DNA of 64,000 nucleotides from positions 1 to 64,000 of the forward strand of contig JAGUWD010000005.1 of the NCBI GenBank assembly GCA_020062545.1. The letters are read 5' to 3'. Origin of the DNA: Thermodesulfovibrionales bacterium (GTDB lineage Bacteria > Nitrospirota > Thermodesulfovibrionia > Thermodesulfovibrionales > Dissulfurispiraceae). Positions within the stretch are counted from its first letter, which is position 1. Each line of letters starts with the position of its first letter. The notes below the pieces were generated by a model that did no database searches, was not told where the DNA came from, and saw only the letters and a list, made by a program, of their open reading frames with translations. Positions 6,050 to 14,314 of the stretch are shown here, in pieces. The position numbers and the translations under genes are program-made.

Positions 6050-6421
6050 ATGAAAAGAACCAGAACAGAAATCTGCGAAATAACTTACATTGACAGAAAG
6101 AAGGTTTCATCTGTCATGAAAAAGATGAAGCCTGAAACCACTATGCAGCAACTCGCTGAGACCTTCAAAGTCCTCGGCGACCCCACAAGGACAAAAATAA
6201 TTTTTGCATTATCACAAGAGGAACTCTGTGTATGTGACATTGCCAATCTCTTGGGTGCAACAAAGTCTGCAGTATCCCACCAGTTGAGGATACTGCGAAA
6301 CATGAGGCTTGTGAAATACAGGAAAGAAGGGAAGATGGTCTTTTATTCCCTTGATGATGAACATATAAAGAACCTGTTCAATGAATGTTTAAGACATGTC
6401 GAAGAAGAAGGACGTGTTTGA
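6050..6421 (+). CDS. ArsR/SmtB-family metal-responsive repressor
   Basis: 123 aa from the ATG at 6050. Core TFKVLGDPTRTKIIFAL, the metal site ELCVCDIANLL (CxC in helix alpha3, as in CadC/CmtR/ArsR sensors), recognition helix GATKSAVSHQLRILRNMRL and wing YRKEGKMVFYSLDDEHI. It precedes the metal ATPase by 2 bp, so it most likely represses its own operon and is released by metal binding. Paralogue of the gene at 1084, which keeps only one cysteine of the CxC. Confidence 0.92.
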   Translation: MKRTRTEICEITYIDRKKVSSVMKKMKPETTMQQLAETFKVLGDPTRTKIIFALSQEELCVCDIANLLGATKSAVSHQLRILRNMRLVKYRKEGKMVFYSLDDEHIKNLFNECLRHVEEEGRV

Positions 6422-6423
6422 AA

Positions 6424-8514
6424 ATGACTAAGCATGATAACATAAAGACACTTAGTCTTACCGTAAAAGGCCTTGACTGTGCTACATGCGCAGAGAAGAT
6501 AGAAAAGGCATTAATGCGGCATGAAGGCATTAAAGGGATCACGGTATACCTTGGTGTCGAAAAGGCAGATATTCAGTTTGACCCTACAATAATAAAGGAA
6601 AAATCTATTATAGACACAATTAATAATCTTGGATATAAGGTCGTAACAGGAAAGGAAGAAGCCCCAAAGATTTTTTTCTTAAAAGGTGAGTGGACATTTG
6701 ATATATTGAGGATAGGGATTGTATTTCTCCTGATTGTCCTGAGCCTTACCGGAATAACAAAGAGGCTTTCGCCAATCGATATTTTTTCAATAATCGCCAT
6801 TGTAGTCGGAGGTTATCCCCTTATAAAGCATGCATACATAGACCTGAGAGAAAAGGCTATCACTGCCGATGTCTTTATGGCTCTGGGCGTTGTTGCTGCA
6901 TCAGCCATAGGAGAATTCCGCTCTGCTGCAATAATAGCCTTTTTCATGCTTATATCCGAATTCATTGATTCCTTTACCATGGAGAAATCAAGAAAGGCCA
7001 TAAAGGATCTAATCGACATGGCGCCCAAAACAGCGAGGGTGAAGAGGGGTGATACAGAAATAGAAATTCCTGTTGAAGAAGTAAAGAAAGGCGATATTGT
7101 TGTTGTTAAGCCTGGAGAAAAAATCCCGGTTGAAGGTGTAATCGTCTCTGGAAGTGGATCTGTAAATCAAGCGCCAATTACAGGAGAATCCATTCCTGTG
7201 GGAAAAAAGGAAGGGGACATTGTGTATGCAGCAACTATCAATCAACTTGGTGTTTTATTTATAAAGGTTACCCATACTGGGCAGGATACAACCTATGCGA
7301 GGATTATAAAGCTCGTTGAGGAGGCAGAGGCATCAAAGGCGCCTGTACAGAGGATAGCCGACAGATTTGCAGCATACTTTACACCAGCAATATTAGCCAT
7401 CGCAATCATCACATTTTTAATTACATTGAAGATAACAAATGCCATTGCTGTTATTGTTGTGGCATGTCCCTGTACTGTTGCCATAGCAACACCCCTTGCA
7501 GTGGTAGCGAGTATGGGCAAGGCTGCAAAGAAGGGCATTATCATAAAGGGAGGACGCTATCTTGAAGCACTTGCAAAAGTAGATGCCATAGTTATGGACA
7601 AAACAGGGACGGTCACTATTGGAGACCCTGTAGTAACAGACATAAAGGGCTTTGCAGAGCATGATGATAAAGAGATAATCTCATGCGCTGCCGGAGTGGA
7701 GCGGTATTCAGAGCATCCACTTGCAAAGGCAATAATTAAAAAGGCGATGGAAATGGGGACGGCTGTCCCGGAACCCGATGAATACAGAATTGTTCCCGGG
7801 ATGGGTATAGAGGCCGTTATAAACGGCAAAAGGATGCTCCTCGGAAGCAGGGAGATGTTGAAAATTTCTGATATAACCCTTCCAGGAGAGACCGAAAGAT
7901 ATATAAAGCAGAAGGAAGAAGAAGGAAAGACAGCCCTGCTTTTATCCCACGACAATATAATCTGCGGTGTTATCTGTGTGGCAGATATTATCAGAGAGGG
8001 AAGTATTGAAGCCATAAACTTTTTAAAGAACCTCGGTTTTGATGAACCGATTATGCTTACAGGAGACAATCCACGAACAGCCAATGCCATTGCTTCATCT
8101 TTAGGAATTAAAAATGTTAAGGCACAACTACTGCCCGAAGACAAGCTTAATGTCATAAAAGAATTAGAGTCGAGCGGTAGAAAAGTTCTGATGGTAGGAG
8201 ACGGTATAAACGATGCGCCTGCCCTTGCACAGGCGCATGTGGGCATAGCAATGGGAGCAGTTGGCTCTGATGCGGCAATTGAGGCATCGGATGTTGCATT
8301 GATGAGAGATGAGTGGAAGCAAATACCAGAGGCGGTGATGATCGGAAGAAAGACCTTTAGCATCATAAAGCAAAACCTTGCAGTTGGAATAATCTTTAAT
8401 TTAGTCGGCATCACCCTTGCCTCAACAGGCATCCTCTCGCCTGCAATGGCAGCAGTGGCCCATGTGATGCCCGATGTTCTTGTTTTTTTGAATTCATCGA
8501 GGTTATTGAAATAA
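6424..8514 (+). CDS. Heavy-metal P1B-type ATPase (CPC)
   Basis: 696 aa from the ATG at 6424. Order: HMA metal-binding domain (GLDCATC, C19/C22), membrane helices, A-domain TGES, CPC motif C348-P-C350, phosphorylation site DKTGT with D392, and MVGDGINDAPAL, then two C-terminal helices. It pumps soft metal ions out of the cytoplasm. The last helix reads AHVMPDVLVFLNSSRLL: the position holding Asp in ZntA-like and Met in CopA-like pumps is His here, so the metal cannot be set by simple rules. The operon arsR-ATPase-response regulator-kinase has essentially no gaps. Confidence 0.95.
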   Translation: MTKHDNIKTLSLTVKGLDCATCAEKIEKALMRHEGIKGITVYLGVEKADIQFDPTIIKEKSIIDTINNLGYKVVTGKEEAPKIFFLKGEWTFDILRIGIVFLLIVLSLTGITKRLSPIDIFSIIAIVVGGYPLIKHAYIDLREKAITADVFMALGVVAASAIGEFRSAAIIAFFMLISEFIDSFTMEKSRKAIKDLIDMAPKTARVKRGDTEIEIPVEEVKKGDIVVVKPGEKIPVEGVIVSGSGSVNQAPITGESIPVGKKEGDIVYAATINQLGVLFIKVTHTGQDTTYARIIKLVEEAEASKAPVQRIADRFAAYFTPAILAIAIITFLITLKITNAIAVIVVACPCTVAIATPLAVVASMGKAAKKGIIIKGGRYLEALAKVDAIVMDKTGTVTIGDPVVTDIKGFAEHDDKEIISCAAGVERYSEHPLAKAIIKKAMEMGTAVPEPDEYRIVPGMGIEAVINGKRMLLGSREMLKISDITLPGETERYIKQKEEEGKTALLLSHDNIICGVICVADIIREGSIEAINFLKNLGFDEPIMLTGDNPRTANAIASSLGIKNVKAQLLPEDKLNVIKELESSGRKVLMVGDGINDAPALAQAHVGIAMGAVGSDAAIEASDVALMRDEWKQIPEAVMIGRKTFSIIKQNLAVGIIFNLVGITLASTGILSPAMAAVAHVMPDVLVFLNSSRLLK

Positions 8515-9216
8515 ATGATTCAGCCGATTTTTGTAGTAGAAGACGATAAAAAAATGGCTCGTGTTGTAAAGGCATACCTCGAAGGTGCAGGCTACAGGGT
8601 GCTGCATTTCGAAAGAGGAAAAGATGCTGTAGAATCCGCCTTGAAGGAGATCCCGCTTCTTGCAATACTCGATTTGATGCTGCCTGATATGAGCGGCGAA
8701 GAAGTGTTTCAGGAGCTTAAAGAGATCGGCGACTTCCCTATAATTATGCTTACAGCAAAATCCTCGGAAGAGGAAAGGGTTGCAGGCTTTGCCCTTGGAG
8801 CGGATGATTATGTTGTTAAACCCTTCAGCCCGAGGGAATTAGTTTATAGGGTAAAAGCACTTTTAAAGAGGGCGCAGAAGAAAGATCTGGGCGATACAGA
8901 ACCTATGAGTTTTAACAATGGACTTCTAATAATAGATGGACAGAGCTATCAGGTTAAAAAGAAAGGTAAGTTGGTAAATCTTACGCCGACCGAATTCAAA
9001 ATCCTTTTCATCCTTGCATCTACGCCCAATAAGGTCTTTACAAGGGATGAACTTGTTGAAAAGGCTCTCGGCTATCAGTTTGAAGGCTATGAAAGAAGCA
9101 TCGATGCGCACATCAAGAATATAAGACAAAAGATTGAAGATGACCCTAAAAATCCCGAATTCATACTTACCATCTACGGCGTAGGGTATAGATTTATTGC
9201 CAAAAAAGACGGATAA
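8515..9216 (+). CDS. OmpR/PhoB-family response regulator
   Basis: 233 aa; ATG directly abuts the ATPase stop codon. Receiver domain with acidic cluster VVEDDKK, phospho-acceptor D53 (AILDLMLPDMSG), conserved T (IIMLTAKS) and K (DYVVKPFSPREL). The C-terminal winged helix has LTPTEFKILFILAS and GYERSIDAHIKNIRQKIE...YGVGYRF. It pairs with the kinase 4 bp downstream. A 31-bp sequence with 10-bp direct repeats before the ZraP-like gene (10570-10600) and before the SHOCT gene (16323-16353) is a candidate binding site. Confidence 0.95.
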   Translation: MIQPIFVVEDDKKMARVVKAYLEGAGYRVLHFERGKDAVESALKEIPLLAILDLMLPDMSGEEVFQELKEIGDFPIIMLTAKSSEEERVAGFALGADDYVVKPFSPRELVYRVKALLKRAQKKDLGDTEPMSFNNGLLIIDGQSYQVKKKGKLVNLTPTEFKILFILASTPNKVFTRDELVEKALGYQFEGYERSIDAHIKNIRQKIEDDPKNPEFILTIYGVGYRFIAKKDG

Positions 9217-9220
9217 AGGG

Positions 9221-10588
9221 ATGCCTAAAAGCCTCTATATAAAATTTCTCGTATTGCTTCTATCTGTTTCTATAATTGCCCTTTCTGCGGCTCTATTCCT
9301 CAGAGAATTAATGATTAAAGATTTCCGCGAATATCTGGAGGGAGAGCTTGAAGACAGGGTTTATTGGGTTATGGCAGACCTTGAAGGCACATATGAAAAG
9401 TATTCTGGCTGGAACAAAGAAGTAATCGGTGAGGATGCGATATGGGCGTTGATGCTGGGTTTTGAGATAAGAATTTTTGATATTGACGGCAGTTTGGTAA
9501 TGAACACGGAAAAAGCTCTCGGCACGCTGTCTCCTCTGGTAAAAAAACGTGTGATGCCAATCTCTGAATTGAGGGCAGTGGAAAAGGGCAGCAGGTTTCT
9601 GCCTTATCCCTTATTTTTGAGAGGCAAGGAAATCGGCAGTCTCGAAGTGAGATTTCTTAAACCCAGAAAAGAGAATATCTTTATCGAGAGATCGAATAGA
9701 TTCCTTTTGTTCTCTCTTTTTGGATTAGGCGGTTTGGCTGTCTTGCTGAGCGTCATATTTTCGAGGAAACTGACATATCCCATAAAGAGACTCGCATCCG
9801 CTGCAAAGGCTATAAGCGAGGGGAATCTCAAAAGCAGGGTTAATATTTCAGGAAATGATGAGATAAGCGAACTGTCAGCTACATTTAATAAAATGTCAAA
9901 GACCCTTGAGATGCAGGAATCTCTCAGGAAAAAACTTATTTCCAATACTGCCCACGAACTCAGGACGCCTCTGGGAGCGATGAGGGGAGAACTTGAAGGA
10001 ATGATAGACGGCTTTATTCCTATGGATAAGGAACATCTTCAGTCTTTATACGAGGAGACAGGAAGGCTTAAAAATATCCTCGAAGGGATCGAGGAACTTT
10101 CACAGGCTCAGGCAAGCGCGCTTTCTTTAAGAAAACAGCAGATAGAATTAAAGCCGTTTTTGGAAAGTATCCTTGATAGGTTCAACAAACTTTTTTTTGA
10201 TAAAGGCATTTCTGCCGAACTTAGATGCAGAGAGAAATTAATGATATATGCCGATCCCGACAGACTCAGCCAGATTGTGGTTAATCTTCTAAGTAATGCA
10301 TTAAAAGCAACAGATAAAGGCGGAAAGGTTTGGATAAGCGCAGGCATTAAAAATTCAGAGGTATTTATAGAAATTGGCGATACAGGACATGGAATAAAGG
10401 AGAAAGACCTGCCGTTTATTTTTGAAAGATTTTACAAGATCTCCGAAGGTGGCCTTGGTCTTGGACTCGCCATTGTAAAAGAGTTGGTAGATGCTCATGG
10501 GGGAAGGATAGAAGTGAAGAGCGGATATGGGAAAGGCGCTGTCTTTACAGTCTATATGCCATCAGACTATCTTTACAATTCTTCATAA
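9221..10588 (+). CDS. Membrane sensor histidine kinase
   Basis: 455 aa from the ATG at 9221 (a TTG at 9197 would overlap the regulator). Helix 1 (~10-28), periplasmic sensor of ~135 residues, helix 2 (~160-180), HAMP (YPIKRLASAAKAISEGNLKSRV), HisKA with H245 (SNTAHELRTPLG), and a HATPase with N box (IVVNLLSNALKA), G1 box (DTGHGIKEKDLPFIFERFYK) and G2 box (GGLGLGLAIVKELVDAHGG). CpxA/BaeS-like layout. Next to a metal pump and a ZraP/Spy-like protein, it probably senses metal or envelope stress. Its last codons overlap a regulatory repeat. Confidence 0.94.
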   Translation: MPKSLYIKFLVLLLSVSIIALSAALFLRELMIKDFREYLEGELEDRVYWVMADLEGTYEKYSGWNKEVIGEDAIWALMLGFEIRIFDIDGSLVMNTEKALGTLSPLVKKRVMPISELRAVEKGSRFLPYPLFLRGKEIGSLEVRFLKPRKENIFIERSNRFLLFSLFGLGGLAVLLSVIFSRKLTYPIKRLASAAKAISEGNLKSRVNISGNDEISELSATFNKMSKTLEMQESLRKKLISNTAHELRTPLGAMRGELEGMIDGFIPMDKEHLQSLYEETGRLKNILEGIEELSQAQASALSLRKQQIELKPFLESILDRFNKLFFDKGISAELRCREKLMIYADPDRLSQIVVNLLSNALKATDKGGKVWISAGIKNSEVFIEIGDTGHGIKEKDLPFIFERFYKISEGGLGLGLAIVKELVDAHGGRIEVKSGYGKGAVFTVYMPSDYLYNSS

Positions 10589-10600
10589 TTCCTTCGCTGT
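10570..10600 (+). promoter_or_regulatory. 31-bp regulatory repeat, copy 1
   Basis: Begins TCTTTACAATTCTTC and contains 10-bp direct repeats ACAATTCTTC (10575-10584) and ATAATTCCTT (10585-10594). It matches 16323-16353 at 30 of 31 positions. It overlaps the end of the kinase gene and lies about 60 bp upstream of the ZraP-like gene. Tandem half-sites at helical spacing fit binding by an OmpR-type regulator. Confidence 0.6.
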
Positions 10601-10661
10601 CTCTTCAAATCTCTTTGATAAGCTGTAAGCATAAAATCAAAGAAAAAGGAGGAAGAAGGAA

Positions 10662-11069
10662 ATGAAAAGAAGCACAGTAGTAACAGTTTTGGTAGCGGTA
10701 TTAGGGTTGTTTATTGCAGGCGGAGCGTACGCATGGTGGGGCGGAGGCTATGGAATGGGCTATGGGACAGGCACAAATGTAGAGACAATGAAGAAATTTC
10801 AGTCCGAGACCCTGAGTTTAAGGGATGCGATTATGACAAAAAATCTTGAACTTCAGAATGAGTATAACAAACCTGCCCCTGATGCTAACCGCATTGCTGC
10901 GCTCCAGAAGGAGATTATAGACCTTCAGGCAAAGATTCAGACAGTTGCCGAAAAACACGGCATTACTGCAGGCGGCGCTATGGGCGGCCACATGGGCGGT
11001 ATGATGATGAGCCGCGGCATGATGGGTTCTGGTATGATGATGGACATGTGCCCTATGATGGGCTGGTAG
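10662..11069 (+). CDS. ZraP/Spy/CpxP-like periplasmic metal-binding protein
   Basis: 135 aa with a strong Shine-Dalgarno (AAGGAGGAAG). Signal peptide ends GGAYA; then the WWGGGYGMGYGTG segment, a helical hairpin (METMKKFQSETLSLRDAIMTKN... IIDLQAKIQTVAEKHGI) as in ZraP/Spy, and a Met/Gly/His tail (GGHMGGMMMSRGMMGSG, MMMDMCPMMGW) suited to Cu(I)/Zn binding. Encoded directly after the two-component system and probably its target: the regulatory repeat 10570-10600 lies upstream. Acts in the periplasm as a metal-binding chaperone or stress buffer. Confidence 0.88.
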   Translation: MKRSTVVTVLVAVLGLFIAGGAYAWWGGGYGMGYGTGTNVETMKKFQSETLSLRDAIMTKNLELQNEYNKPAPDANRIAALQKEIIDLQAKIQTVAEKHGITAGGAMGGHMGGMMMSRGMMGSGMMMDMCPMMGW

Positions 11070-11090
11070 TAGTAATAACACTCTAACATT

Positions 11091-11112
11091 CAGGAGGCCT
11101 AAAGGCCTCCTG
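11091..11112 (+). terminator. Hairpin after the ZraP-like gene
   Basis: CAGGAGGCC-TAAA-GGCCTCCTG: perfect 9-bp stem. An A-rich, not T-rich, tract follows, so it may be a stability element or partial terminator. Confidence 0.55.
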
Positions 11113-11140
11113 AAAATAAAAACTAAAAAATTTGCAGATA

Positions 11141-11464
11141 ATGAAAAAATTATTGTTATTAACAATCCTTCTTACAACTTTTGTTTTACCCGATTCCTAT
11201 GCCGATGCAATGAATGGATGGTGGGAAGGGCCTTATGGGGATTATTGCCCTATGTGGGGATCTTACGGCGCAAGAAAACCGGTCAGGACAGCTAACGAAG
11301 CAAAAAAGATTCTGCAAGAGTATTTTGCACCATATGATGTAAAGATAGGTAAGATTAAAGAAAGAGAATGGTTTTTTGAGGCTGATATTAAAGGTAAAAA
11401 CAACAATTTGTTAGATATAGTTATCGTTGATAAAAGGACCGGCAGAATAAGATCAATATATTAG
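11141..11464 (+). CDS. Small secreted PepSY-like protein
   Basis: 107 aa from the ATG at 11141. Signal peptide (KKLLLLTILLTTFVLPDSYA), then MNGWWEGPYGDYCPMWGSYGARKPV followed by an alpha/beta segment (TANEAKKILQEYFAPYDVKIGKIKEREWFFEADI...LLDIVIVDKRTGRIRSIY) resembling a single PepSY-type domain. The aromatic/Met/Cys-rich N-terminal part echoes the neighbouring ZraP-like and SHOCT proteins. Often found beside such metal-response genes; function unknown. No clear ribosome site. Confidence 0.72.
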   Translation: MKKLLLLTILLTTFVLPDSYADAMNGWWEGPYGDYCPMWGSYGARKPVRTANEAKKILQEYFAPYDVKIGKIKEREWFFEADIKGKNNNLLDIVIVDKRTGRIRSIY

Positions 11465-11520
11465 TGCGAATGACTTATTTATATTCCCTGCACCGTAAAG
11501 AAGTGAAATAAGATGTTTTA

Positions 11521-11625
11521 ATGTTTATCCATGAACAGTCGATAAGTATTGAGGAATATGTTTTTAAGAATAGAACCAAGTTCCTGCTTTTAAAAAAATC
11601 AAAGCACCATTTGAAAGAAGGCTGA
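11521..11625 (+). CDS. Possible 34-aa leader ORF coupled to the CBM48 gene
   Basis: An ATG at 11521 opens 34 codons (MFIHEQSISIEEYVFKNR...HHLKEG) whose TGA overlaps the ATG of the next gene (TGATG at 11623-11627). It has no clear ribosome site and no recognised family. The stop-start overlap suggests translational coupling, but chance is possible. Confidence 0.3.
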   Translation: MFIHEQSISIEEYVFKNRTKFLLLKKSKHHLKEG

Positions 11626-12038
11626 TGAATTTGTCAGATGTAAATTTAAAAGTTCATAAAGAATTGCAATTTATATTGTGGAGATCTCAACTTATTGTCA
11701 GGCTTGCAGTATTAATAGCCTTTTTGTATCTTCCTGCTTGTTCCACTCTGCAACACTTAGGCCCCACGGTCACTGACAGTGGGGTTGTCTTCATGCTTAA
11801 GGCTCCTGAAGCAAGACGGGTTGCCGTTGTGGGGAGCTTTAATCAATGGGATAAAGATAGAGACGTCCTTTCCGGCCCTGATAGCGATGGCATATGGAAG
11901 ATAACCCTTCCCCTGTCAGATGGCCGATACGAATATATTTTTTTAATAGACGGAGAAAAATGGCTGCTCGACCCTGCTGTTCCTTCCGTTGATGACGGGC
12001 TGGGTGGAAGAAATTCAGTCATTCACATTAAAAAATAA
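11625..12038 (+). CDS. Lipoprotein with CBM48/AMPK-type glycogen-binding domain
   Basis: 137 aa. A hydrophobic segment (LAVLIAFLYLPAC) ends in a lipobox-like LPAC with Cys at about 40; a TTG at 11676 would give a more usual signal length. The rest (residues ~50-137) is a single CBM48/isoamylase-N-type beta-sandwich: VVFMLKAPEARRVAVVGSFNQWDKD, DGIWKITLPLSDGRYEYIFLIDGEKWLLDP, NSVIHIKK. The paired Trp/Phe residues of starch-binding E-set domains are present. The same fold recurs as the periplasmic part of the anti-sigma factor two genes downstream. Predicted membrane-anchored in the periplasm; ligand unproven. Confidence 0.85.
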   Translation: MNLSDVNLKVHKELQFILWRSQLIVRLAVLIAFLYLPACSTLQHLGPTVTDSGVVFMLKAPEARRVAVVGSFNQWDKDRDVLSGPDSDGIWKITLPLSDGRYEYIFLIDGEKWLLDPAVPSVDDGLGGRNSVIHIKK

Positions 12039-12085
12039 TCTTAGTCTGTAACCTTTTGGATTTTAATTCGTCTTATATACAGAAA

Positions 12086-12649
12086 ATGAACGATGATATG
12101 CGATCAGAGGAATATTCAATTATTAAACAATGCATGGACGGCAATGCAGAAATATATGCAGTTTTGGTAGAAAGGTATAAAAATATGGTTTATAACATAG
12201 CATATAGAATGCTTGGAGATGACGAGGCAGCAAACGACATGGCTCAGGAAAGCTTTATCTCAGCATATGTTGCTTTAAAAGATTTTAAAAAGGGTGCGAA
12301 ATTCTCCTCATGGCTCTGCAGTATAGCCATTAATAAATGCAGGGACTATCTGAGAAGCAAAAAGGATAATATTTCTATTGATGAAATAGCCGAGGTATCT
12401 ACCTCTAAAATAGCGACTCCAGAAAACGTTTTGTATGAAAAGCAGGCCGAGCAAAACATACAGGCGGCCCTTAGTGCATTGCCAGGGGACTACCGTGAAG
12501 CGATTGTCTTAAAACACATAGAAGGATTGGATTACAGGGAAATGGAAAATATATTGGGTGTCAGTGAAAATGTCCTTAAAGTAAGGGCACATAGAGGCAG
12601 GGAGATGCTTAAAAGACTCCTGAAGGAAAGGGGGATTATTAATGAATAG
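12086..12649 (+). CDS. ECF-type RNA polymerase sigma factor
   Basis: 187 aa from the ATG at 12086. Region 2: YKNMVYNIAYRMLGDDEAANDMAQESFISAYVALKDFKKGAKFSSWLCSIAINKCRDYLR. Region 4: AALSALPGDYREAIVLKHIEGLDYREMENILGVSENVLKVRAHRGREMLKRLL. RpoE-like group. The downstream gene overlaps by 8 bp and encodes its presumed anti-sigma factor. It most likely drives this operon of surface proteins. I found no certain ECF promoter; a GAACC near 11573 is a weak -35 candidate. Confidence 0.92.
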   Translation: MNDDMRSEEYSIIKQCMDGNAEIYAVLVERYKNMVYNIAYRMLGDDEAANDMAQESFISAYVALKDFKKGAKFSSWLCSIAINKCRDYLRSKKDNISIDEIAEVSTSKIATPENVLYEKQAEQNIQAALSALPGDYREAIVLKHIEGLDYREMENILGVSENVLKVRAHRGREMLKRLLKERGIINE

Positions 12650-13295
12650 TGACATGGAAATAATACACAGGCTTCTTGACGGGGAAGTATCTGACGAGGA
12701 GAAAAGAGAAATTTTGAACAAAATAAACTCTGACCCTGTCCTGAAAGATGAGTTTAACAGGATTGATAAAGTTATCCGAATGGTTGAAAACAGCGAAAGG
12801 TTAATTGCTCCAGCATCTTTTACAGCAGATGTGATGAAAAAATTACCGGCACGCAGGAATTCTTATATAAAAGAGATATGGGATTTTCTTTTTAAAGGCA
12901 GGGTCTTGAGATGGAATATGGCTACAGCAATTGTAGTCGCGGGATTTTTTGTAGTGGTCATTACAGGGATATTTGAATTCCAGAAAAAAAATAATTTAGT
13001 CCAATATGCAAGCACATCAGGAGAATCAAGTATCACAGTCAGAATCAATTTTTATGCGCCAGAGGCGAAAAAGGTCGCTATTGCAGGAGATTTTAATAAA
13101 TGGAAGGTTAATGAGAACATTCTGAACAAGCAGGACAATGGTATCTGGACAATAGAGATACCTTTAAAACCAGGGACATATAACTATATGTTTGTTGTAG
13201 ACGGCAAGGTATGGGTGACGGACCCGAAGGCTGAATCCTACAGGGATGACGGGTTCGGTTATAAGAATGCTGTATTAAATGTTACTAAATTATGA
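12642..13295 (+). CDS. Transmembrane anti-sigma factor with periplasmic CBM48 sensor
   Basis: 217 aa. Residues 1-85: a helical anti-sigma-like cytoplasmic domain (MEIIHRLLDGEVSDEEKREI...DEFNRIDKVIRMVENSE) without the zinc-binding HxxxCxxC. One membrane helix (~92-113, ATAIVVAGFFVVVITGIF). Residues ~125-217: a CBM48/AMPK-type glycogen-binding domain (INFYAPEAKKVAIAGDFNKWK, NGIWTIEIPLKPGTYNYMFVVDGKVWVTDP). Position and 8-bp overlap with the sigma gene identify it as the anti-sigma. A carbohydrate-binding sensor on an anti-sigma suggests polysaccharide or envelope sensing; this is inference. Confidence 0.85.
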   Translation: MNSDMEIIHRLLDGEVSDEEKREILNKINSDPVLKDEFNRIDKVIRMVENSERLIAPASFTADVMKKLPARRNSYIKEIWDFLFKGRVLRWNMATAIVVAGFFVVVITGIFEFQKKNNLVQYASTSGESSITVRINFYAPEAKKVAIAGDFNKWKVNENILNKQDNGIWTIEIPLKPGTYNYMFVVDGKVWVTDPKAESYRDDGFGYKNAVLNVTKL

Positions 13296-13306
13296 GGGCG
13301 AAGAAA

Positions 13307-14236
13307 ATGAGAAGGATTATTCTGTTTGTAACAATAATCACTCTTATGGTTTATGGAATGGCGATGGCTGATACTGAAAAAGCCATTGATGGGATAAGGC
13401 TTTCCATAGAGAGGTCTGCAATGCCACAAGAAGCAAAGGCATCTCTTTTCAAAAAGGCATCGGATGCTGTGAATGCAGGCATTCAGTCAGATGACATAGC
13501 AATCATTATCAACAGGGGTCTCAATCGGGGAGTGGATAGTAAGACCATTGAGGGATTTATTGATATTGCCGTAAAGATAAAGATACAGAACCTGCCTGTC
13601 AGGCCTGTTTTAGATAGGGTGCAGCAGGGTCTGTCAAAGGGAGTTCCTCCTAAAAGGATTCTTGGTGCTGCAAACAACTTAGCAGAAAAACTGGGCGGTG
13701 CCAATACTATCCTAAACAATCTCGTTAAAGAGGGCCAAAAGGTAAGTAATCCCAAAGAGAGGGAAGAGGCTGTACTTACTGTTGCACGGGCATTGGAAAG
13801 GTCAATTCCTGAAATTGTTATCACACAGACAGGGATAAGGGTGAAAAAACATAATTATCCCATCTCGATGTTTGACAGGGCTATTGAGACCCTCACCAAT
13901 CTTGTGGAAGGTGGCATGCGTGTGGAACAGGCTTCAAAACTGGTTAACAAGGCAATGGATAAGGGGTATTCTGAAAAGGATATGCTAAAGATGGAGAGGG
14001 GAATATTCAGTGAGCTTAAAGAAGGAAAGAGAATGGAGGATGCAGCAAGAGGGATGGAAACAGCCATAGAGCGTGGTGGTTTTGACAGAGGTCACAGGGG
14101 AATGGAGGGCGGACAGATGCGCGGGACAGGCTCAGGAATGGGCGGTTCAGGTATGGATGGTTCAGGCATTGGTAGTGGTTCAAATAGAGGCAGCGTCCCT
14201 AACTGGCCCGGGGGTTCAGGGATGCAGAGGAGGTGA
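13307..14236 (+). CDS. Secreted helical-repeat protein with Gly/Met-rich tail (A)
   Basis: 309 aa from the ATG at 13307, 8 nt after GAGGG; an ATG at 13292 overlaps the previous stop and is an alternative. Signal peptide ends MAMADT. The body (~25-260) is alpha-helical with recurring motifs 'G(V/I/M)...A..L(V/N)..(L/M)..G' (INRGLNRGVDSKTIEGF, LVEGGMRVEQASKLVNKAMDKGYSEKDM), ending in a low-complexity Gly/Ser/Met tail. Paralogous in layout to the next gene. No known family recognised. Probably exported to the periplasm or surface with the downstream beta-barrel. Confidence 0.75.
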   Translation: MRRIILFVTIITLMVYGMAMADTEKAIDGIRLSIERSAMPQEAKASLFKKASDAVNAGIQSDDIAIIINRGLNRGVDSKTIEGFIDIAVKIKIQNLPVRPVLDRVQQGLSKGVPPKRILGAANNLAEKLGGANTILNNLVKEGQKVSNPKEREEAVLTVARALERSIPEIVITQTGIRVKKHNYPISMFDRAIETLTNLVEGGMRVEQASKLVNKAMDKGYSEKDMLKMERGIFSELKEGKRMEDAARGMETAIERGGFDRGHRGMEGGQMRGTGSGMGGSGMDGSGIGSGSNRGSVPNWPGGSGMQRR

Positions 14237-14314
14237 TTGCATATAAAAAGGTCAATAGAAACGGAATGTAGAAAGAATTTATTCGGCAAAAAAATTAAAA
14301 GAAGGAGGATCACA

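Noticed and set aside
7557-8432. 291-codon open frame antisense to the metal ATPase
   Set aside because: Low-complexity Ser/Ile/Ala translation without motifs, exactly opposite conserved ATPase domains; a shadow frame.
8515-10588. Kinase/regulator pair as specific copper system CusRS
   Set aside because: Sequence motifs only support a generic OmpR/CpxA-like pair; no CusCFBA-type pump is in the window.
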